A stretch of 64,000 bases of DNA, from positions 30,907 to 94,906 of the forward strand of contig NZ_BMRK01000010.1 in the NCBI RefSeq assembly GCF_014648595.1, in the 5' to 3' direction. Positions 25,375-33,169 of this stretch are shown here, piece by piece (the stretch's first letter is position 1; the number at the start of each line of letters is the position of its first letter). The notes beneath the pieces are model-generated. The model was given only the letters and a program-made list of their open reading frames with translations. It did not search any database and was not told where the DNA came from. A program made the translations under genes and the position numbers. Source of the stretch: Nocardioides luteus (lineage in GTDB: Bacteria; Actinomycetota; Actinomycetes; Propionibacteriales; Nocardioidaceae).

Positions 25375-26913
25375 ATGACATCGCGCAAACTCCCGAGCGG
25401 ACCGGTCGCGGGCATCGCCGCCGGCGTGCTCGGTCTCGGCGTCGCCGAGCTGATCGCCGCCCTCGCCCGCGGCGCCTCTCCCCTGCTCGCCCTCGGTGAC
25501 CGGGTCATCGACCTCACCCCGCGCTGGCTGAAGGAGGCTGCGGTCTCGACCTTCGGCACCGCCGACAAGCCGATCCTGCTGGCCTCCGTCGCCCTGGTGA
25601 CCCTCGTCCTCCTGGGCGCAGCCGGCGCCCTGGCCGTACGCCGCCCGCTGCTCGGCGCAGGCATGCTGGTGCTCCTCGGTGCCGTCGACATCGCCGCGCT
25701 CCTCGCCGACCGCGCCGGCAACGGGACGACGGGCATCGTCGCCCTGCTGATCGGGCTGGCGGTCGGCATCACCGCGCTCGTCCTGCTCACGCGGCAGATC
25801 CCCGACACCGCCACTCCCGGGGCGACAACAGGGACGGCATCAGAGGCGACAGCACCCGACGGCTTCGACCGCCGCAAGTTCCTGACCGCCGCTGCGGCGG
25901 TGACCGCGGTGGGCGCGGCCGGCGGGATCGGCGCGAAGGTGGTCACCGGTCGCCGTCACCCGTCGGCGAAGGTGGCCATCCCGTCGGCCGTCTCCCCCGC
26001 CGCCCCACTTGCCGAGGGCGCGGCGCTGCGGATCGACGGGCTGACTCCCTTCGTGACCCCCGTCGAGGACTTCTACCGCATCGACATCGCGCTGCTCACC
26101 CCACGCGTCGACCTCGCCGACTACCGCCTCAAGATCCACGGCATGGTCGACAAGCCGGTCGAGCTGACCTACGAGGACCTGCTGGCGATGCCGCTCTACG
26201 AGCGTCGGGTGACGATCTGCTGCGTCTCCAACGAGGTCGGCGGCGACCTGATCGGCAACGCGACCTGGACCGGCGTACGCATCCGCGACGTCCTCAAGCA
26301 GGCCGGAATCGACCCCGACGCCGACGCGGTGAAGTCCTCCGGTGCCGACGGCATCACCATCGGCACCCCGCTCGAGGCGCTCACCGATGGCCGCGACGCC
26401 CTGCTCGCGATCGCCCAGAACGGTGAGCCGCTGACCCAGGACCACGGCTTCCCGGTCCGCATGGTCGTACCCGGCCTCTATGGCTACGTCTCGGCGACCA
26501 AGTGGCTCACCGATCTCGAGGTCACCCGCTTCGACGACTTCCGCGCCTACTGGACCGACCGCGGCTGGTCGGCCGAGGGCCCGATCAAGACCCAGTGCCG
26601 CATCGACATCCCCGGCGACGACGTCATGCCCGGTGAGCGGACGATCGCAGGTGTCGCCTGGGCGCAGCACCGCGGCGTGAGCAAGGTCGAGGTACGCATC
26701 GACGACGGCCCCTGGCAGCCCGCCACCCTCGCCGCCGAGGACAGCATCGACACCTGGCGCCAGTGGACCTACCGCTGGGCCGCCACCGAGGGCGAGCACC
26801 ACATCCAGGCCCGCGCGTACGACCGCACCGGCACCCCGCAGACCGCGGACGAGGCCCCGCCGGCTCCCAACGGCGCGACCGGCTACCCGACCCGCACGGT
26901 CACGGTCGGCTGA
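25375..26913 (+). CDS. Membrane-anchored molybdopterin-dependent oxidoreductase (sulfite oxidase family)
   Basis: 512 residues. Four N-terminal membrane helices (about 10-150), a twin-arginine-like stretch DRRKFLTAAAAV, then the molybdopterin domain with the cofactor cysteine in RRVTICCVSNEVGG, GNATWTGVRIRDVL, HGFPVRMVVPGLYGYVSATKW, and a C-terminal dimerisation (Mo-co) domain GVAWAQHRGVSKVEVRIDDGPW. ATG 25375 chosen for the hydrophobic start; ATG 25333 is alternative. Exported face orientation likely. Substrate not deducible; methionine sulfoxide or sulfite are possibilities. Confidence 0.92.
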   Translation: MTSRKLPSGPVAGIAAGVLGLGVAELIAALARGASPLLALGDRVIDLTPRWLKEAAVSTFGTADKPILLASVALVTLVLLGAAGALAVRRPLLGAGMLVLLGAVDIAALLADRAGNGTTGIVALLIGLAVGITALVLLTRQIPDTATPGATTGTASEATAPDGFDRRKFLTAAAAVTAVGAAGGIGAKVVTGRRHPSAKVAIPSAVSPAAPLAEGAALRIDGLTPFVTPVEDFYRIDIALLTPRVDLADYRLKIHGMVDKPVELTYEDLLAMPLYERRVTICCVSNEVGGDLIGNATWTGVRIRDVLKQAGIDPDADAVKSSGADGITIGTPLEALTDGRDALLAIAQNGEPLTQDHGFPVRMVVPGLYGYVSATKWLTDLEVTRFDDFRAYWTDRGWSAEGPIKTQCRIDIPGDDVMPGERTIAGVAWAQHRGVSKVEVRIDDGPWQPATLAAEDSIDTWRQWTYRWAATEGEHHIQARAYDRTGTPQTADEAPPAPNGATGYPTRTVTVG

Positions 26914-26938
26914 AGGCCAGCCCAGGATCAGCCCGGGA

Positions 26939-27361
26939 TCAGCCCAGGTCGGGCAGGTCGGTCTCCGGTCCCTCCCCGCGCAGCAGCACGGTGAAGGCGG
27001 GCCGGTCCTCGGAGATCTCCGCGGACCGGTCCTGCAGCACGCGCACGATCCGGTCGAACCCGGCCCGGTCCGCGTACGCGGCGCACCCCCAGGTCTCCCA
27101 CAGCAGCACCGTCGGCGCGGAGAGGTCGCGCAGCGAGTCCCACAGCGCGTCGAGGTTGCGACCGAAGTGGGCCGGGAACCCGAGCGCGGCGCCGATGGCG
27201 CCCAGCACCTCGTCCTTGGTCTCGGCCACGTCGGCGATCTGCGCCAGCGACCAGCCGGCGCCGGTCACCGACTCGGAGAGGTCGGCGGCAGACAGCTCGG
27301 TGTGCCACCGGTAGACGCCGGGATCGACCTTCCCGGCCAAGAGTCCTGCCAGTCCGCTCAT
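26939..27361 (-). CDS. Barstar-family RNase inhibitor
   Basis: 140 residues with the barstar pattern: short N-terminal extension, strand-helix TKDEVLGAIGAALGFPAHFGRNLDALWDSLRDL (core FPAHFGRNLDALWDSLRD), then PTVLLWETW. The GFP-X3-GRNLDALWD stretch is the signature that plugs the RNase active site. The RNase gene lies 87 bases upstream. The start ATG 27361 directly follows a stable hairpin (27362-27406) whose 3' arm carries GGAGG. Confidence 0.9.
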   Translation of the reverse strand: MSGLAGLLAGKVDPGVYRWHTELSAADLSESVTGAGWSLAQIADVAETKDEVLGAIGAALGFPAHFGRNLDALWDSLRDLSAPTVLLWETWGCAAYADRAGFDRIVRVLQDRSAEISEDRPAFTVLLRGEGPETDLPDLG

Positions 27362-27440
27362 GCTGCCGCCTCCGTAGCGCAGGCGCCAGGATACGGACGT
27401 GGCAGCCTGAGGTCCACGGTCACTCGCTGTCGCTCGCTCA
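27362..27440 (-). repeat. Intercistronic hairpin element, copy A (RNase-barstar gap)
   Basis: Outer arms GCTGCC/GGCAGC (27362-27367, 27401-27406), inner arms TCCGTA/TACGGA (27371-27376, 27392-27397), loop with GCGCAGGCGCCAGGA; a companion CACTCGCTGTCGCTCGCTCA at 27421-27440. It ends exactly at the barstar start codon. Homologous element at 50520-50602. Confidence 0.85.
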
Positions 27441-27448
27441 TTGCCCCA

Positions 27449-27862
27449 TCACCCCCGGTCGATCCGTGAGAACGACTCGTAGTGGTCCTCGGTGAAGTAG
27501 AACTCCCCACCCTCGCCTGTGACGATACGCCGCGCGCCGCGGTCGTCGGATCCTGGCGTCGGGACGGTGTACTCGGCGTAGTAGCCGTGCTCCTCGTCGG
27601 GCAGGATCCCCTCGCGGTTGCCGAAGGTGCTGCCGTCCTTGCCCGGGTAGGGGAAGGGCCCGCCGGCGTCGATCAGCTCGAGCGTCTCCACGCCCTCGGG
27701 CGGCAGATCGGACTCGGCGATCCAGGCCAGCCCGCTCTCGGGGTCGGTGCCGGTCCTCCCGTCGGAACCGGAGCCCGAGTCGCCGGTGGCGCCTCCGCAT
27801 CCGGCCAGCAGCGCCATCACGACCGCGAGCAGCAGACCGACCAGTGCGGACTTCGACCTCAC
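27449..27862 (-). CDS. Guanyl-specific ribonuclease (RNase Sa/barnase family) lipoprotein
   Basis: 137 residues. Lipoprotein signal MRSKSALVGLLLAVVMALLAGC with lipobox LAGC, then a mature RNase Sa-like domain: GGPFPYPGKDGSTFGNREG, YYAEYTVPTPG (catalytic Glu), RGARRIVTGEGG (catalytic Arg), YFTEDHYESFSRID (catalytic His). All three catalytic residues of RNase Sa align. The protein should be exported and membrane-anchored, acting outside the cell, with the cytoplasmic barstar encoded next door guarding against unexported enzyme. Confidence 0.93.
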   Translation of the reverse strand: MRSKSALVGLLLAVVMALLAGCGGATGDSGSGSDGRTGTDPESGLAWIAESDLPPEGVETLELIDAGGPFPYPGKDGSTFGNREGILPDEEHGYYAEYTVPTPGSDDRGARRIVTGEGGEFYFTEDHYESFSRIDRG

Positions 27863-27897
27863 GAGATGATCCCTCCGAGACGTACGGGTGAGGTGGC

Positions 27898-28269
27898 CTA
27901 GAGTGCCATGGCCTGGGCCCGGCGCTTGACCTCCGACCCGCGGTTCTCGCGAAGCGCGTCGATCGGGCGTCCGGGGAGGTCGTCGTCGAGGAAGAGCCAG
28001 GCGATGATCTCGCGGTCGTCGTAGCCACCGTCGTGGAGCACGTGGAGCAGCCCGCCGAGGCCCTTGACCGGCAGGCCGTCCTGGATGAACAGGGCCGGGA
28101 TGTGCTGGCCCTTGATGCCCGGAGGCACCGCCGCGGCGAGCTCGTGCTCACGGATCATCGTGCGCACCTTGCCCACGGTCACGCCGAGCAACGAGGCAGC
28201 GGTCGCCCAGTCGATCCACTCGTCCACCAGAACGCTCAGGTCCTGCTCGGCCAGCCGCACTTCACTCAT
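27898..28269 (-). CDS. Rv2175c-family DNA-binding protein
   Basis: 123 residues: VDEWIDWATAASLLGVTVGKVRTMIREHELAA is a helix-turn-helix (core WATAASLLGVTVGKVRTMIR), followed by GIKGQHIPALFIQDG and a C-terminal domain LHDGGYDDREIIAWLFLDDD. In M. tuberculosis the homologue is phosphorylated by PknL, which blocks DNA binding; here too it is divergent from a PknL-like kinase gene. ATG 28269 chosen by homology; the frame is open upstream. Confidence 0.92.
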   Translation of the reverse strand: MSEVRLAEQDLSVLVDEWIDWATAASLLGVTVGKVRTMIREHELAAAVPPGIKGQHIPALFIQDGLPVKGLGGLLHVLHDGGYDDREIIAWLFLDDDLPGRPIDALRENRGSEVKRRAQAMAL

Positions 28270-28382
28270 AACAATCACATTACCGGCCCGGGTAGGCCGT
28301 GCGGAAAGTCGTGAGTCGGACCCGCTGGTCCGTACCATTGCCCGGTCCGGAATACTTCTCCGACCGGAGACAGGAGGAACGC

Positions 28383-30497
28383 GTGGCTAGTGAGGCGGAC
28401 CCCCGTGACAGCGTCATCGGACGCCACGGCGGAGGCTCGGCTACCGCTTCCGACCCCCTTCTGGGCAAGGTCCTGGGGGCGCGCTACCGGATCATCGAGA
28501 AGGTCGCGAAGGGCGGCATGGCGACGGTCTACGTCGCTCACGACACCCGGCTGGACCGGATCGTCGCGGTCAAGGTCATGCACCAGAACCTCGACGAGGA
28601 AGGCAACTTCGCCGAGCGGTTCGTACGTGAGGGCCGCTCCGCCGCGAAGCTCTCCCACCCCAACGTGGTCGCGGTCTACGACCAGGACGAGGACGAGGGC
28701 ATCGCCTTCCTCGCGATGGAGTACATCGAGGGCCACACCCTGCGCGACACGATCGCCTCGCAGGCGCCGCTGGGCGCGGCGAAGGCACTGGCCTACATCG
28801 AGCCGATCCTGAGCGCGATGTCTGCCGCGCACGACGTCGGGATCGTGCACCGCGACATCAAGCCGGAGAACGTCCTCATCACCACCGGCGCCGCCTCGAT
28901 CTCGCAGCGGGTCAAGGTCGCCGACTTCGGCCTGGCCCGGGTGATGACCAACAACTCCCACGACGCCACCACCGGCAACCTGGTCGGCACCGTCTCCTAC
29001 CTCGCGCCCGAGCTCGTCACCGAGTCGAAGTCCGGGCCGCGCAGCGACGTCTACGCCGTCGGTGTCGTGCTCTACGAGCTGCTCACCGGCCGCAAGCCCC
29101 ACAGCGGCCCCTCGCCGGTCGACATCGCCTACAAGCACGTCCACGAGGACGTCCCGCCGCCGTCGAAGGCGGCCCCCGGGATCCCCCGGTACGTCGACGC
29201 GCTGGTCGCCCGCGCGACCGCTCGTGACCCCGAGCTGCGCCCGGCCGACGCCGGCGTGCTGCTGCGCATGGTCAACCGGGTCATGGCCACGCTGTCGGCC
29301 GGCATCTTCGACGACCCCGACCTGGCCGCCGACCTGGCGCTGCCCACCGCAGGCACACCCGACGTAACCGCCAAGGACGCGGACTCGCCGATGCGTGCCC
29401 ATGGCGAGTCCAGCTCGGAGTCGACAGCCGTCCTGCCCCCGCTCCCAGCGGGCGCAAGCGGTCCGGCCGCTCCCCCTCCGGGCCGTCCGCCGGGCCCGAC
29501 CGGACCGCCTCCCGGCGTCGGTCTGCCCGCCGGTGCGCGCCTCTCGCTGAGCCAGCCGGAGGAGAACGTACGCATCGCCCCGACCCCGGACCAGCCGAAG
29601 CAGCGCCGGGCCGTGCCGACGAGCTGGAAGGCGCCGATCGCGGTCGGCGCCGCCGTGCTCGCCGTCGCGCTGGTGGCCTCCGGGCTGTGGTGGTTCGTCG
29701 ACGGACGCTATGAGCGGGTGCCGTCAGTGGCGGGCCTGACCAAGGCCGCGGCGACCACCCAGCTGCAGGACGCCGGCTTCGAGGTCACCTCCAACACGGA
29801 GTTCTCCGACACGGTCAAGAAGGGCGTGGTGATCGACTCCGACCCGGGTCGTGGCCGCAAGGCGCTGCCCGGCTCGACGGTGGAGATCAGCGTCAGCAAG
29901 GGCGTCGAGGAGTACTCGGTGCCCAAGCTCAAGGGCATGCTCGCCGACGACGCCCAAGACGAGCTGCGCGAGATCGGACTCAGCGTCGGTGAGCCGATCG
30001 AGAAGTTCAACGACAAGGTCGAAGAAGGCCACGTCATCAACACCCAGCCCCGCCCCGGCACGCTCGTACGGCCCGGCAAGGCGGTGACGCTCGTGATCAG
30101 CAAGGGCCCCGCCCCGGTCGACATCGTCGACTGGACCGGTCGCAGCGCCAAGCGTGCGAAGAACTCCCTCGAGGGCGACGGTCTGAAGGTCGAGATCCAG
30201 GAGGAGGAGAGCCAGACCGCTCGGCCGGGCACGGTGCTGAGCCAGAGCCCCAACTCCGGCAAGCTCCCCAAGGGCGAGACGGTGACGCTCGTGGTCGCCA
30301 AGGGCCCGGCCGCCGTCGCGGTCCCCAACGTGGTGGGCAGCAGCAAGGACGCCGCCAGGCAGACCCTCGAGGCGGCCGGGTTCAAGGTCCGCGAGGAGCG
30401 CGAGCCGCTCTCCCTCGGGCTCGACTACGTGACCCGGCAGGAGCCCGCCGAGGGCGAGGCGCCCTACGGCTCCGAGATCACGATCTGGCTGAACTGA
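28383..30497 (+). CDS. pknL: Serine/threonine protein kinase with four PASTA domains (PknL-like)
   Basis: 704 residues. Kinase domain: glycine loop VAKGGMATVYVAHD, AVKVMH lysine, HRDIKPENVLI catalytic loop, DFGLARV, APELV. Then a proline-rich linker (about 345-410), one membrane helix (APIAVGAAVLAVALVASGLWW) and four extracytoplasmic PASTA repeats beginning VPSVAGLTKAAA, VPKLKGMLADDA, VDIVDWTGRSAK and VPNVVGSSKDAA. GTG 28383 follows CAGGAGGAAC. Divergent from its likely substrate gene. Mycobacterial PknL lacks PASTA; corynebacterial PknL has them. Confidence 0.95.
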   Translation: MASEADPRDSVIGRHGGGSATASDPLLGKVLGARYRIIEKVAKGGMATVYVAHDTRLDRIVAVKVMHQNLDEEGNFAERFVREGRSAAKLSHPNVVAVYDQDEDEGIAFLAMEYIEGHTLRDTIASQAPLGAAKALAYIEPILSAMSAAHDVGIVHRDIKPENVLITTGAASISQRVKVADFGLARVMTNNSHDATTGNLVGTVSYLAPELVTESKSGPRSDVYAVGVVLYELLTGRKPHSGPSPVDIAYKHVHEDVPPPSKAAPGIPRYVDALVARATARDPELRPADAGVLLRMVNRVMATLSAGIFDDPDLAADLALPTAGTPDVTAKDADSPMRAHGESSSESTAVLPPLPAGASGPAAPPPGRPPGPTGPPPGVGLPAGARLSLSQPEENVRIAPTPDQPKQRRAVPTSWKAPIAVGAAVLAVALVASGLWWFVDGRYERVPSVAGLTKAAATTQLQDAGFEVTSNTEFSDTVKKGVVIDSDPGRGRKALPGSTVEISVSKGVEEYSVPKLKGMLADDAQDELREIGLSVGEPIEKFNDKVEEGHVINTQPRPGTLVRPGKAVTLVISKGPAPVDIVDWTGRSAKRAKNSLEGDGLKVEIQEEESQTARPGTVLSQSPNSGKLPKGETVTLVVAKGPAAVAVPNVVGSSKDAARQTLEAAGFKVREEREPLSLGLDYVTRQEPAEGEAPYGSEITIWLN

Positions 30498-30499
30498 CC

Positions 30500-31423
30500 T
30501 TGACGATCGACGACACGCTCCCGATCCCGCCGAGCGACCGCAACCCGATCGGCACCCACGTCCAGGTCGGCAAGGGCCTGGTCGCCGGAGCCCTCGCCAA
30601 CACCGACGCGGTCGGCGGCGAGACGCTGCAGATCTTCGTCGGCAACCCGCGGGGCTGGGCGCTCTCGGCGGGGAAGCCCGCCGAGGACAAGGCCTTCCGG
30701 GCCGAGATCGAGCGGCGCGGGATGCGCGCCTTCATCCATTCGCCCTACCTGGTCAACCTCGGCTCGCCGACCCCGGCGACCTACGAGCGGTCGGCAGCGC
30801 TGGTCGCCCACAACCTGCGCCGGGCCGCCGAGATCGGCGCCGAGGGCGTCGTCGTCCACACCGGCTCGTTCGTCTCGCCCGAGGGCGACGCGAGCGAGAA
30901 CCACGCAGCCGCGATGAAGCAGGTACGCGAGGCGCTGCTGCCCGTCCTCGACAGCATCGCGGCCGAGGGTGCTCCCTGGCTGCTTCTCGAGCCGACCGCC
31001 GGCCAGGGCCGGTCGCTGTGCGCCGGAGTCGAGGACCTGCCGACCTACCTGGGCGCTCTCGACTTCCACCCCAAGGCCGGGATCTGCCTGGACACCTGCC
31101 ACGTCTTCGCCGCCGGGGAGCCCCTCGACGAGCCCGGCGGCGCCACCGCATGCGTCGACCGGATCGTCGAGATCGGCGGCCCCGGGCGGCTCCGGCTGAT
31201 CCACGCCAACGACTCCAAGGACGTACGCGGCAAGAACCTCGACCGCCACGAGCAGATCGGTCGCGGCCACATCGGCACGGCCGCGTTCGGCGAGCTCTTC
31301 GCCCATCCGGCGACGGCCGGAGTGCCGTTCATCCTGGAGACGCCGGGCTCCCGCGACGCCGACAACCCCGACATGGTGGTGCTGCGCGATCTGCGCGCAG
31401 CAGCGCACCATTCGGGCAGGTGA
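30500..31423 (+). CDS. nfo: Endonuclease IV-type AP endonuclease
   Basis: 307-residue TIM-barrel nuclease for abasic sites. Zinc ligands visible in IGTHVQVG, VVVHTGSF, LLLEPTAGQG, ICLDTCHVF, LIHANDSKD, RHEQIGRGHIG and FILETPGS. Start is TTG at 30500, two bases after the kinase stop, suggesting co-transcription. No good ribosome site; a downstream start would remove the first strand, so TTG is preferred. Confidence 0.92.
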   Translation: MTIDDTLPIPPSDRNPIGTHVQVGKGLVAGALANTDAVGGETLQIFVGNPRGWALSAGKPAEDKAFRAEIERRGMRAFIHSPYLVNLGSPTPATYERSAALVAHNLRRAAEIGAEGVVVHTGSFVSPEGDASENHAAAMKQVREALLPVLDSIAAEGAPWLLLEPTAGQGRSLCAGVEDLPTYLGALDFHPKAGICLDTCHVFAAGEPLDEPGGATACVDRIVEIGGPGRLRLIHANDSKDVRGKNLDRHEQIGRGHIGTAAFGELFAHPATAGVPFILETPGSRDADNPDMVVLRDLRAAAHHSGR

Positions 31424-31472
31424 CCTAGGCTTGGCAGCGCACGGGAGTGATCTTCGACGCCATGGGGGTGGC

Positions 31473-32582
31473 ATGACCAGCTGCGCACAGTGTGGACACC
31501 GGCTGTCCGGAGAGCCGACCTGTCCGGTGTGTGGTCTCGAGGTCGCCACGGAGCCCGACCGAGCAGCCGAGGCTGACTCCACCGATGTAGAGGAAAGGAC
31601 GCCACCCGTGTCCACTGCTGAAGCAAAGCCCGAAGCCACCCATTCGGCTGCCGACGACGACATCACGCCCGAGCCCGATCTCGACGACGAGCCCAACGAG
31701 TCCACCGTGATCCGCAAGCCGGTCGCGGCGACCGCGCCGGAGGCCGTCGACGACGTTCCCGCCTCGGAGCAGACCTCGCTGAGCCTGCCGCGGATCAGCG
31801 CCTACGGCGACGAGGACCGGCCCGGTCCGGCCTCCTCGGCCGCTGCTGCGACCCGCGAGGACGAGCCCACCGAGCGCACCTCGCGGCGCCCGTCCCCGGA
31901 CGTCGAGGAGCGCCTCGACAACGACGACGAGCCCAACGGGTCGACCGCCATCCGGCCGGCGTTCGCGCCGCCGACCGCCCCGCCGCCCGCGGCAGCGCAG
32001 GCGGTGATCCCCGATCCCTCGCCGCTCCCCGAGCCTGCGCCCGTCCCCGGACCGGACCCCGTGCCCGACCCGGAGCCGACGCCGCAGCCCGTCCCCGAGC
32101 CCGGTCCTGTTCCCGAGCCCGGGCCGACGCCCGAGCCCGAGCCTGTTCCGGAGCCCGGCCCGGTCTCCGAGACGCCGGAGACGCCCGAGACGGCGCAGGA
32201 GCCTGCGTACCAGCCCTTCGTCCAGCCCTCCGGGATGCTCGTCGAGCAGTCGCGCAACGGCCAGGCCCGCCACTGGGCCCCGCCCGAGGAGACGCCGGCC
32301 GAGCTCCACGATCCCGAGCCCGCCTACGCGACGGGCTACACCGAGGAGGGCGCCTTCGCCACCGAGGAGGTCGGCGAGTGGCAGGCCGGCTACGGCTACG
32401 CCGCCGAGCCGGAGCCGATCGAGCAGGACTTCGGTGACTACGGCGCCCAGCAGGAGTACGTCTCCACGCTGATGGCCTCCGAGTCCGAGGACAACCCTTC
32501 GACCTGGGTGGTGCTGCTCTGGGTGGGCTCGATCTTCATGATCGTCGTGCTCGTGCTCGGCATCTGGCTGATGACGCTGTAG
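31473..32582 (+). CDS. Zinc-ribbon, proline-rich, tail-anchored protein
   Basis: 369 residues in three parts: a zinc ribbon at the start (CAQCGHRLSGEPTCPVCG), a long disordered acidic/Pro-rich middle with a PEPGP-type repeat run (about 195-245), and a single C-terminal membrane helix (WVVLLWVGSIFMIVVLVLGIWLMTL) ending at the stop. No enzyme domain. Repeated DDEPNxST segments around T/S-rich sites could be kinase targets of the PASTA kinase two genes upstream; that is inference. ATG 31473 follows GGGGGTGGC. Confidence 0.8.
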   Translation: MTSCAQCGHRLSGEPTCPVCGLEVATEPDRAAEADSTDVEERTPPVSTAEAKPEATHSAADDDITPEPDLDDEPNESTVIRKPVAATAPEAVDDVPASEQTSLSLPRISAYGDEDRPGPASSAAAATREDEPTERTSRRPSPDVEERLDNDDEPNGSTAIRPAFAPPTAPPPAAAQAVIPDPSPLPEPAPVPGPDPVPDPEPTPQPVPEPGPVPEPGPTPEPEPVPEPGPVSETPETPETAQEPAYQPFVQPSGMLVEQSRNGQARHWAPPEETPAELHDPEPAYATGYTEEGAFATEEVGEWQAGYGYAAEPEPIEQDFGDYGAQQEYVSTLMASESEDNPSTWVVLLWVGSIFMIVVLVLGIWLMTL

Positions 32583-32593
32583 CGCCTGCCTGC

Positions 32594-33061
32594 ATGCCGA
32601 GGATCATCGTCACCGAGATCGAGAACGACGAGCAGCGCGACCTGGCCCTCGACGTGTGGCGCGCAGCCAACGTGGCCAGCCGCCGCCCGGCGACCGAGGC
32701 GCGCCTCCGCCGGGTCCGCGAGAAGCTGGCCGCGGCCGAGCTCGGCCTGCTGGCCCACTACGGCAGCCGCCCCGCGGGGATGCTGCTCGCCGAGACGTAC
32801 CTCGTCGAGGGCGTGCCTCTGCCCGGCTACGCCCACATCTCGATGGTCTTCGTCGACCCCGCGGTCTGGGGCTCCCACGTCGGCACCGAGCTGGTCCGCG
32901 ACATCCAGGCCCGCGACTGGGAGGGCCTCTCGGCCTGGACCCGCACCGACAACCGCCGCGCCCAGCGGCTCTTCGAGCGCAGCGGGTTCACCGACACCGG
33001 CAACCGCAGCACCCTCCACGACGGGGACGAGATCATGCAGCTCGCCTGGGCGCGGCCATGA
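32594..33061 (+). CDS. GNAT-family N-acetyltransferase
   Basis: 155 residues with the GNAT core: AHISMVFVDPAVWGSHVGTELV (acetyl-CoA loop degenerate: WGSHVGT), then WTRTDNRRAQRLFERSGFTDTGNR, the usual C-terminal motif. ATG 32594, 11 bases after the zinc-ribbon gene. Its TGA lies inside the first palindrome of the composite repeat at 33057. Substrate unknown. Confidence 0.88.
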   Translation: MPRIIVTEIENDEQRDLALDVWRAANVASRRPATEARLRRVREKLAAAELGLLAHYGSRPAGMLLAETYLVEGVPLPGYAHISMVFVDPAVWGSHVGTELVRDIQARDWEGLSAWTRTDNRRAQRLFERSGFTDTGNRSTLHDGDEIMQLAWARP

Positions 33062-33150
33062 ATACCCGGTCGACCGGGTAAACCTGGACTTGTCGGGTGT
33101 TTCAGTGCCCGTCAAGTCCATGAATACCCGGTCAACCGGGTATTCATGGG
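33057..33150. repeat. Composite palindromic repeat, copy 2
   Basis: Three dyads in a row between the convergent GNAT and aroG genes: an imperfect palindrome centred on GGTCGACC, then TGGACTTGTCGGG paired (one mismatch) with CCCGTCAAGTCCA around GTTTCAGTG, then a 30-base palindrome with arms CATGAATACCCGGT and ACCGGGTATTCATG. Same order and loop as 6648-6725. Confidence 0.9.
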
Positions 33151-33169
33151 GCGCACGGGGCCCGTGTGA

